From assembly GCA_022615805.1 (NCBI GenBank), contig JAKEGO010000024.1, positions 1-21,521 of the forward strand: 21,521 bases of DNA, in the 5' to 3' direction. The notes beneath the pieces are model-generated. The model saw nothing but the letters and a program-made list of their open reading frames with translations. It made no database searches and was not told the DNA's origin. Shown one piece after another: positions 7,934 to 13,124 of this stretch; position 1 is the first letter of the stretch; each line of letters starts with the position of its first letter. A program made the position numbers and the translations under genes. The stretch is from Thermoplasmata archaeon. Its GTDB lineage: Archaea > Thermoplasmatota > JAKEGO01.

Positions 7934-7939
7934 TATAAG
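7934..7939 (-). promoter_or_regulatory. TATA-like box of the DUF116 pair
   Basis: CTTATA on the minus strand lies 42-47 bases before the TTG at 7892. That leaves room for a leader of about 16 bases that contains the GGAGAGGG ribosome-binding site. Confidence 0.5.
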
Positions 7940-8097
7940 AACATTTTGTGTTCCCTGTAACGACAGTCGACGATGTACGGCGATGCTGTCCGGCGGCCGT
8001 CGGACCCTTATCGTCCCTTGGAAGGGCCAGGCGGATCGGACTTCTCGGAAAAGCGGACGATGTTCGGGGCATTCGGGCGAAGATCTCCCCGCGGGGC

Positions 8098-8571
8098 TCA
8101 CCCTTCGATGACGAGTATCCCGGCGTCGATCTGCCTCAGGACCTCCTTCGGATCATTGCCGTTGACGTTGATGCCCATGGAAACGCAGGCGCCGATCACC
8201 TCGCGGGCCTTTGCCTTCAACGTCGCCCCCAGGAGGGAGTCCTGCTTCATGCGGGCTATCTTGATCACCTGGTCGATCGTCAGGTCCCCGGCGATGGTCT
8301 CCAGCCTCGCACCCGAGCCCTTCTCGATCCCGAGCTCCTTGAAGACGAGGGCGCTGACCGGAGGCGTGCCCACGGTGATCTCGAATGCCTTGGTCTTCGG
8401 GTCGATGGATATCTTGACCGGGACCTTCATCCCCGCGAAGTCGCGGGTCTTCTCGTTGATGACCTTGATGATCTCGCCGATGTTGACCCCTAGCGGGCCG
8501 AGCGCTGGACCGATCGGCGGGCCGGGCGTCGCCTTGCCGCCCTCGACGAGCGCTTCGATGACCTGTGCCAT
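8098..8571 (-). CDS. rpl11: Large-subunit ribosomal protein uL11 (L11)
   Basis: This 157-residue protein of the archaeal L11 type builds the base of the GTPase-associated stalk of the 50S subunit and binds 23S rRNA helices 43/44. The N-terminal domain has the proline-rich hinge signature GGKATPGPPIGPALGPLGVN. The C-terminal RNA-binding domain has KTKAFEITVGTPPVSALVFKELG and ends with the conserved GACVSMGINVNG. Start: GGTGAGAGG directly precedes the ATG at 8571. A TATA box (ATTAAATA, 8610-8603) sits about 32-39 bases upstream. The gene stands alone here; the usual archaeal neighbours Spt5, L1, L10 and L12/P1 are absent. Confidence 0.97.
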   Translation of the reverse strand: MAQVIEALVEGGKATPGPPIGPALGPLGVNIGEIIKVINEKTRDFAGMKVPVKISIDPKTKAFEITVGTPPVSALVFKELGIEKGSGARLETIAGDLTIDQVIKIARMKQDSLLGATLKAKAREVIGACVSMGINVNGNDPKEVLRQIDAGILVIEG

Positions 8572-8602
8572 CCTCTCACCGGGCGAGGCAGAAGGCTACT
8601 CT

Positions 8603-8610
8603 TATTTAAT
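8603..8610 (-). promoter_or_regulatory. TATA box of rpl11
   Basis: ATTAAATA on the minus strand, spaced for transcription to start about 8 bases before the ribosomal protein ATG. The same AT stretch read on the plus strand (TTATTTAAT) could also serve a divergent transcript. Confidence 0.6.
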
Positions 8611-8845
8611 CGTATTGGAGGCGGGTCCACGCGGACCGTCGGAAAGGACCCCGAAAGGTGGCGGCATCGGGGGTTGTGGAAACGGAGGACGGTTTCCGCG
8701 AGGGGCGATGAGCGAGCGGGCGACCCCGGGAGTCCGCGAGCGGCCATAGGGCAGGCGGGAAGCCCCCCGACCGGAAGGGGGGCCCGGGAGTCGGCCGTAG
8801 CCATCGGGGAAAAGGCTCATCAAAGACCGGTACTCGATCGGTCGT
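8611..8845. other. GC-rich intergenic stretch with strong hairpins, no gene recognised
   Basis: Only short ORFs lacking family resemblance occur here. A CCCCCC/GGGGGG stem (8763-8768 with 8777-8782, 8-nt loop) extends through CGGG/CCCG and CGGCC/GGCCG arms into a long helix of about 60 bases. CCCGGGAGTC occurs twice (8725-8734 and 8783-8792). I compared it with the conserved motifs of RNase P RNA and SRP RNA and found neither. Confidence 0.45.
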
Positions 8846-9048
8846 CGATCGGCCTGGGAATCTCATCGATGGTCACTGCGCTCATCCGGGAACAAGGCGA
8901 TACCAAGTAGGTCGAAGACCCATTGAGCAGGGCAGGCCCATTCGCCCATCCATTGAAGCCCCATTGGGCGAATGGTCCCTTTTTGGACGTGCTTTTTCTC
9001 ACATCGGGGCTTCAACGAGCTCATAAGAACGATGTTCGAAAAAGTACG
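8846..9048. repeat. 203-bp direct repeat, copy A (left of the toxin-antitoxin pair)
   Basis: From CGATCGGCCTGGGAATC to AAAAAGTACG this segment matches 10837-11038. The last 115 bases are nearly identical except for one hairpin loop; the first 85 bases are more diverged. It holds an 11-bp hairpin (8938-8948 with 8965-8975, 16-nt loop) followed by T runs at 8980-8984 and 8992-8996. It lies just downstream of the AbiEii-like gene. No coding function is apparent. Confidence 0.92.
8938..8984 (+). terminator. Hairpin plus T run in repeat A (terminator-like or RNA element)
   Basis: CCATTCGCCCA pairs perfectly with TGGGCGAATGG over 11 bp, with a 16-nt loop, followed by TCCCTTTTT. Copy B has the same stem and T run with the second half of the loop replaced. 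It could terminate plus-strand transcription or be part of a small RNA. Confidence 0.5.
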
Positions 9049-9097
9049 TCGGGCGCGGCAACGTGTCCCCGGGACATTCTGGCCGGAGGGCGCCCCC

Positions 9098-10036
9098 TCA
9101 GGGCGGGGATGTCAAACGGGAGCGGACGGCCTCGAGCTCGCCATGGACGCGCTCTATCTCTCGGTACAGCCCCTCCGGGGGAGGCTCGATGAGCAACTGC
9201 ATCTCCTCGCCCTCCAGGGATGCGACGTCCGGGAATCCCCTCTCGCGGATGTTGAGGTGGTATCTGTCGTAGGACTCGACCATGAATCGCGTCTTCTCGA
9301 CGATGGAGTCCTCCAGGTCCCCGATCGAGAGGCCGAACCGGTCCTCGAGATAGATGATGTCGAGGATGTCCCGGACCTTGTAAGTGGCCCGGGTCAGCGC
9401 CGCCCTGCATTTGTCGGTGAAGATGTCCTGATGATCGTAGCACGTCATCGTCATCCGTGCGGTGTACTCGCCGTACTGCTCGGGGAAGAGGACCTGGAGC
9501 TCCCTGTTCTCGTACCCCTCGATGTAACTCCTCAGTTCCCTGGTCTGGCAGGGGAGACCCTCGAGGTCCACGAAGTTGACCTCCATCTTGATCCTGGCGT
9601 CGGTCGGGACGATCTCGGACCGGTATCCCAGGTAGAACCTGGGCATCCGGCCCCCGCTCCCGATCGCCACCTCGTCCCGTTCCGATTTCACGCCCTTGAA
9701 GTCGAAACCCAATCGGTCGGCGATCGGCACGAGGCGCCCGATGATGTCGTCGGTCATCCTCGAGCAGCGCCTCCTGAGATCCATCGTGGAGCGCACGTCC
9801 TCCAGTATCGATCGGTTCCTCCACGTGAAATCGATGTCCTCCGAGAACCTGTAATAGCCAAGATAGGCCTTGATCAGGCACGTGCCCCCCTTGAACGCAA
9901 GGTTCCTGGAGAGGCACTCGTCCCGCGATATGACATTCAACAGCCGATGGAGGTGGAAGTCCTTCTCGATGATGTCCGGCCTTCTCGGCCTCAGCTCACG
10001 GTTCAGCCTCTGCAGGAACTCGCCGCGTTGGCTCAT
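9098..10036 (-). CDS. AbiEii/AbiGii-family nucleotidyltransferase toxin
   Basis: This 312-residue protein has the DNA-polymerase-beta-like nucleotidyltransferase fold of type IV AbiE toxins. Motif I is LAFKGGTCLIKAYLG followed by RFSEDIDFTW, whose two aspartates bind metal. KMEVNFVD fits the third acidic position. The later helix segment DKCRAALTRATYKVRDILDI matches the family's K-x-x-A-x-x-x-R-x-x-R-D-x-x-D region. Characterised members transfer nucleotides to tRNA acceptor ends or other targets and arrest growth or abort phage infection; the target here is unknown. The start overlaps the AbiEi-like stop by 4 bases (ATGA), the usual antitoxin-toxin coupling. The gene pair lies between two ~203-bp direct repeats, a sign of mobility. 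Confidence 0.9.
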   Translation of the reverse strand: MSQRGEFLQRLNRELRPRRPDIIEKDFHLHRLLNVISRDECLSRNLAFKGGTCLIKAYLGYYRFSEDIDFTWRNRSILEDVRSTMDLRRRCSRMTDDIIGRLVPIADRLGFDFKGVKSERDEVAIGSGGRMPRFYLGYRSEIVPTDARIKMEVNFVDLEGLPCQTRELRSYIEGYENRELQVLFPEQYGEYTARMTMTCYDHQDIFTDKCRAALTRATYKVRDILDIIYLEDRFGLSIGDLEDSIVEKTRFMVESYDRYHLNIRERGFPDVASLEGEEMQLLIEPPPEGLYREIERVHGELEAVRSRLTSPP

Positions 10037-10665
10037 ACCTCCCCCCCCACGCGCTCCCTGAACCGGGGCGGATAGATGCCCAGGTGACCGCGAAGTCGTG
10101 CACGATCGACGACGTCCCGGTATTCCCTCAGGGGGGCAAGGTAGAGCGTCTCGTCCCCGGTCCTGAGGTAACTCCTGTATGCGATGTCGAGCACGGTCCG
10201 TTCGGGGTCGGAGTATCGGATCCCCCCCTCTCTCGTAATCCCCCTCTCGAAGCTCCAGCGCCCCCTCCGGATGAACTCGAAGTCCGCGTTCATTATCCGG
10301 ATCACCTTCGTGGTCCTGTACGAATCGGTCAGGACATGGTCGATCATGAAGTACTCATGGGTCATGGCATTGAACTTGAGAGCGGTCTCCAGACCGTAGT
10401 ACCAATTGGCCACCCCCTTCCTCTCCAGAGCCATGGCGACCATCTCGTGGAGCGAATGGTCATATTTCCCGCGTCCCCGCTCGTCCATGCTCATGACGTA
10501 GAAGATGCCCCGGAGTATCCTCACGATGTATCCATTCTGCTGGAGGTAGTCGATCACATCGGCGCCATCCCGCGAAACGAATTCCGAGAGTCCCGCTATC
10601 TCGTTGGAGGTCACGATCCTCCGGCCCTCGACGAGCAACCTCTCCCAGACCAGCGATGCCCTCAT
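10033..10665 (-). CDS. AbiEi-like antitoxin / autoregulatory winged-helix protein
   Basis: This 210-residue protein is taken from MRASLVWERLL (ATG at 10665). An in-frame ATG at 10683 is an alternative, and the frame stays open to 10809 through the promoter. An N-terminal winged helix (about residues 1-60) contains ILRGIFYVMS, the RGhY/F wing end typical of AbiEi-like antitoxins. It is followed by the larger domain (WYYGLETALKFN, EYFMIDHVLT, YSDPERTVLDIAYRSY) seen in COG5340-type regulators. It should neutralise the downstream toxin and repress its own promoter. An inverted repeat covering the predicted transcription start supports the latter. Identification leans partly on the neighbouring toxin. 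Confidence 0.85.
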   Translation of the reverse strand: MRASLVWERLLVEGRRIVTSNEIAGLSEFVSRDGADVIDYLQQNGYIVRILRGIFYVMSMDERGRGKYDHSLHEMVAMALERKGVANWYYGLETALKFNAMTHEYFMIDHVLTDSYRTTKVIRIMNADFEFIRRGRWSFERGITREGGIRYSDPERTVLDIAYRSYLRTGDETLYLAPLREYRDVVDRARLRGHLGIYPPRFRERVGGEV

Positions 10666-10704
10666 CGTGTCACAACCCGGCATTTTTTGGGGGTTTATGA
10701 CACG
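10666..10704. promoter_or_regulatory. Inverted-repeat operator of the toxin-antitoxin operon
   Basis: CGTGTCA (10666-10672) and TGACACG (10698-10704) are exact inverted copies. Each has an inner CCC or GGG at nearly the same offset (10676-10678 and 10691-10693). The site spans the expected transcription start near 10695 and reaches the antitoxin start codon, where a bound repressor would block transcription. Confidence 0.6.
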
Positions 10705-10717
10705 AATCACGTCCTCG

Positions 10718-10725
10718 TATATAAA
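10718..10725 (-). promoter_or_regulatory. TATA box of the toxin-antitoxin operon
   Basis: TTTATATA on the minus strand predicts transcription start about 25 bases on, near 10695. This is upstream of both candidate antitoxin start codons and inside the inverted repeat. Confidence 0.7.
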
Positions 10726-10836
10726 GGAAGGAGGCCCCCGTGGGTTGCGACGAACGGCGTGACCCATGCGAGTCGAGCGCTCGAGTACATGTCGAACGGG
10801 GCGCCCCAAACCGACGCTCCTCGTCCAGCGCCCAAA

Positions 10837-11038
10837 CGATCGGCCTGGGAATCGTCTCGATGGTCACTTCACCCATTGGGAGCGAGGCGATACCCGGTAT
10901 ATCAAGGACAATTTGAACAGGGCAGGCCCATTCGCCCATCCATTGTCTTTCGTCTGGGCGAATGGTCCCTTTTTGGACGTGCTTTTTCTCACATCGGGGC
11001 TTCAACGAGCTCATAAGAACGATGTTCGAAAAAGTACG
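10837..11038. repeat. 203-bp direct repeat, copy B (right of the toxin-antitoxin pair)
   Basis: This is the second copy in the same orientation, 1991 bp from copy A. The 11-bp hairpin is conserved (10928-10938 with 10955-10965) and the loop is again 16 nt. The second half of the loop differs (TCTTTCGTC replaces GAAGCCCCAT-like sequence). The copy ends exactly where a 16-nt copy of the tRNA-Arg 3' end begins. Confidence 0.92.
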
Positions 11039-11053
11039 CTCGCCGGGATTCGA
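11038..11053 (-). repeat. Direct copy of the tRNA-Arg 3' end (attachment-site-like)
   Basis: GCTCGCCGGGATTCGA matches 11201-11216 exactly. That segment is the T-loop and acceptor 3' strand of tRNA-Arg, and the copy has the same orientation 163 bp downstream of it. Such 3'-end copies mark integration sites next to tRNA genes. No integrase is in the window. Confidence 0.65.
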
Positions 11054-11057
11054 CCGT

Positions 11058-11123
11058 GATGATGCTTCGCATCATCCGGGTTTGGAAAATCATCGCTTTT
11101 AAACGCATTTTCCAAACACCCGG
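11058..11123. other. Two strong hairpins downstream of tRNA-Arg
   Basis: GATGATGC-TTC-GCATCATC (11058-11076) is a perfect 8-bp stem. Next to it, 11076-11090 pairs with 11107-11123 over about 16 bp with one bulged base (CCGGGTTTGGAAAAT against ATTTTCCAAACaCCCGG). No gene lies here. Confidence 0.7.
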
Positions 11124-11131
11124 GACCGATT

Positions 11132-11163
11132 CCGGGTTCAGATCCCCGAGATGTACCATTCCC
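11132..11163 (+). repeat. Inverted, degenerate copy of the tRNA-Arg 3' end and its flank
   Basis: Read on the plus strand, CCGGGTTCAGATCCCCGAG followed by a GTACCATTCCC flank resembles the T-arm, acceptor strand and downstream bases of tRNA-Arg, which lies on the minus strand. The flank portion pairs perfectly over 11 bp with 11188-11198. The tRNA transcript could therefore fold back on its own 3' end. Confidence 0.65.
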
Positions 11164-11197
11164 TTTGCTAACACGTAGACACATGACGGGAATGGTA

Positions 11198-11271
11198 CGG
11201 GCTCGCCGGGATTCGAACCCGGGACATCCAGCTTAGAAGGCTGGCGCCATGATCCACTAGGCCACGAGCCC
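11198..11271 (-). tRNA. tRNA-Arg (TCT)
   Basis: The acceptor GGGCTCG/CGAGCCC pairs over 7 bp, the anticodon stem is CCAGC/GCTGG with loop CTTCTAA (anticodon TCT, reads AGA), and the T-arm is CCGGG-TTCGAAT-CCCGG. The discriminator is G73 and CCA is not encoded. There is no intron. I see no clear TATA box in the bases upstream, so it may be cotranscribed with the surface-protein gene that ends 69 bases before it on the same strand. Confidence 0.95.
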
Positions 11272-11297
11272 TGTTGCCCCCTGGAGGTGATGTGACC

Positions 11298-11357
11298 ATG
11301 GCTAGGCCATGGGTCGTCATGCTCCGGAAGCGCCGGAGCCTCAACGTCTTCTTCTGA
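11298..11357 (+). CDS. Possible 19-residue basic micropeptide with an ideal ribosome-binding site
   Basis: GGAGGTGAT (11283-11291), a full match to the anti-Shine-Dalgarno complement, lies 6 bases before an ATG. That ATG opens MARPWVVMLRKRRSLNVFF and a stop. The peptide would be basic and hydrophobic. It overlaps the 3' end of the surface-protein gene on the opposite strand. I see no promoter, so this may be chance. Confidence 0.2.
   Translation: MARPWVVMLRKRRSLNVFF
11321..11339 (-). terminator. Hairpin just after the PGF-CTERM gene
   Basis: GCTCCGG (11321-11327) pairs with CCGGAGC (11333-11339) across a 5-nt loop, one base past the stop codon. There is no T run, so termination is uncertain. 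Confidence 0.35.
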
Positions 11358-12336
11358 GGACGAGCAGCGTCGCAAGAATGGCGAACACGATCAGTGGAGC
11401 CTCGAAACCGGGGAGGTCGCCGAGGGGGCCGCCGCTGTCATCTTTCTTGAATTTGACCGGGAAGGAGATGTCGTTGAGGAAGCTATCGTTGTTGTACTGC
11501 ATCCGTGCGCCGAGCTTCCATTCCCCGTCGTCCAGCTTGGCGTCGAACTGCAGGATCGTCGCCGCCTTGCTGCTGTTCGAGAGGGGGACGGGCTCGCCTT
11601 GTAGGACCGTGAACGTCGTCAGCCTGTATTCGGGGTTCGTCGGGCCGCTGCCGTCCGATGCGGGGCATGCGTAGACGTAGAGCCAGTCGTTCGATCTCCA
11701 CGTGATGTCGAACACGTCGACGAAGATGAGGTTGACCTTCGATTTCGTCGCCGTCATCGTGACCGGTTGGAGGGCATTCGTGTTCGCCTGCCATCCGGCG
11801 GGGTACTGGAGGCAATCATAGTATAGCGTCGCATCCTCCCATCCGGTGTACCGGAGCCTGACCTCGAGGTCCTGGCCGCTGCCCACGGATATGCTGGAGG
11901 CATCGATGGATATCGTGACGAGCGTGGGCGTGTCGGCATCGGCGGCGCCGTCCGCCTGACCGTGGCCCGCAAGGGAACCGCCGACGTAGATCGAGGCGTT
12001 CCATTGGGGGCTGTTCGTAGATCCGTCGTCGACGTCCTGGTACCATATGTTGACGACGCCTCCGTTCGCCGCAAGTTCGCTGCCGATGTTCACGGTCCAT
12101 GAACCGGCGTCCACCCATTGGCGGGAGGCCTTAGCGGGAATAGGGAAGAGGTCGATGTATTCCGCCTGGACCGTCTTGGTCGTCGCTTCGCTTTCCGGGT
12201 CCATCTCCGGGCTCAGGGTGTCGTCGCCCTTCAATGCGATGAGGGTCGGATTTGAATTCTGGCTGGATCCGTTCGGGATCACCATCAACATGACGAATAC
12301 CAGTATCGCGGCGATGAGGATGCCTTTCATAGCCAT
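11341..12336 (-). CDS. Secreted surface protein with PGF-CTERM-like anchor
   Basis: This 331-residue exported protein has an N-terminal hydrophobic signal (MAMKGILIAAILVFVMLMVI, cleavage probably soon after PNGSSQ). A beta-rich ectodomain of about 275 residues follows. It ends with LPGFEAPLIVFAILATLLVL and four arginines, the tripartite signal (PGF, hydrophobic helix, basic end) that archaeosortase A replaces with a lipid anchor in other euryarchaea. Only two cysteines are visible in the ectodomain (in DCLQYP and YACPAS), which could form a disulfide. The ectodomain resembles no family I can name. A TATA-like CTTTAAG (12372-12366) lies about 30-36 bases before the start, so the leader is short. 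A GC hairpin (11321-11339) lies just past the stop. Confidence 0.85.
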   Translation of the reverse strand: MAMKGILIAAILVFVMLMVIPNGSSQNSNPTLIALKGDDTLSPEMDPESEATTKTVQAEYIDLFPIPAKASRQWVDAGSWTVNIGSELAANGGVVNIWYQDVDDGSTNSPQWNASIYVGGSLAGHGQADGAADADTPTLVTISIDASSISVGSGQDLEVRLRYTGWEDATLYYDCLQYPAGWQANTNALQPVTMTATKSKVNLIFVDVFDITWRSNDWLYVYACPASDGSGPTNPEYRLTTFTVLQGEPVPLSNSSKAATILQFDAKLDDGEWKLGARMQYNNDSFLNDISFPVKFKKDDSGGPLGDLPGFEAPLIVFAILATLLVLRRRR

Positions 12337-12365
12337 ACCCCAGAGGGTTCCATTGCGACCGAGGT

Positions 12366-12372
12366 CTTAAAG
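12366..12372 (-). promoter_or_regulatory. TATA-like box of the PGF-CTERM gene
   Basis: CTTTAAG on the minus strand lies about 30-36 bases before the ATG at 12336. The rest of the 185-bp gap up to the regulator gene shows nothing I recognise. Confidence 0.5.
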
Positions 12373-12521
12373 GTTTTGGAGAAAGTATGACGATCTCCCG
12401 TCCATTCCTGCCATTCGCGGGCGAAGATTGGGGCATTGGGACGAGCATGACCTGATGGGGAGCTCTCCGAAGCCCTCTGGCCGGACGGCGCCCCCTGCGT
12501 CGCACGGCGCGCGGGTAGGTG

Positions 12522-13013
12522 TCATACCGAACCGACGGCGTGGTACATCTTGTCCGCGCATGGCGTCGCCGTCTGGCGCTCGGGGAGGAGCAGGTAGCAC
12601 CTCCACAGGCCGCCTGTTCTCCTGATGCCGACCAGGGATTCCTCCTCGAGGGCCGCAAGGTTGGCCCGGACCCACCTGAGCGAGCGGGACGCCGAGACCG
12701 CTATCTCCCTGTCCGAAATGCCAGGGGCGCGGGCGATGGCCTCCATGAGCTCGCGCCCGCGGCCGCCATCGGCGACGGCCGGGGCGATCTCTATGGGATA
12801 GTAGAGCGCCCGGCGACCGCACCGCCTTACGCGGATGATCCGCGCCATGTCCATGACGCGGAGGTGATGCATGAGTGTGCCGTTCCCGAGGTCCAGGGAC
12901 CGCAGGATGCCCCTGTAGTGCGCGCCCGGGTTCGCCAGAAGGTGCTGGTATATCCGCCTGCGCGTCTCGTTGTCGAGCACCGTGTCCACCAGCTCCTCGC
13001 GAGATGCCCTCAT
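12522..13013 (-). CDS. Archaeal winged-helix transcriptional regulator (two HTH units)
   Basis: This 163-residue predicted DNA-binding protein starts at ATG 13013, which has GGTGATC (13023-13017) directly ahead; an upstream in-frame ATG at 13040 lacks this. The first half, DNETRRRIYQHLLANPGAHYRGILRSLDLGNGTLMHHLRVMDMARII, is an ArsR-like winged helix ending in a wing (GRRALYYP). The second half, PGISDREIAVSASRSLRWVRANLAALEEESLVGIRR, looks like a second HTH. Such tandem-HTH proteins are common in Thermoplasmatota and other euryarchaea, often near surface-protein genes. The PGF-CTERM gene downstream on the same strand is a possible target. No ligand-binding cysteine cluster is apparent. Confidence 0.85.
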   Translation of the reverse strand: MRASREELVDTVLDNETRRRIYQHLLANPGAHYRGILRSLDLGNGTLMHHLRVMDMARIIRVRRCGRRALYYPIEIAPAVADGGRGRELMEAIARAPGISDREIAVSASRSLRWVRANLAALEEESLVGIRRTGGLWRCYLLLPERQTATPCADKMYHAVGSV

Positions 13014-13124
13014 GCGATCACCGGGATGACATGCAGCCATTGGGGGATATCACCCCCGTGGAACCTACCGCCGGGGAGCCCTGCGGTCACGTTCACCGAC
13101 CCCTTTCGGGAACCTTTTTCACCG

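Noticed and set aside
8630..8840. RNase P RNA or SRP RNA
   Set aside because: The invariant RNase P segments (AGGAAAGTCC-like and ACAGAA-like) and the SRP helix 8 motif with AGCAG are absent.
8820..9002. Small protein encoded by the repeat (minus-strand ORF; a similar peptide motif IPRPI in copy B)
   Set aside because: The reading frames of the two copies diverge and the similarity follows from DNA identity; hairpins and T runs argue for a non-coding role.
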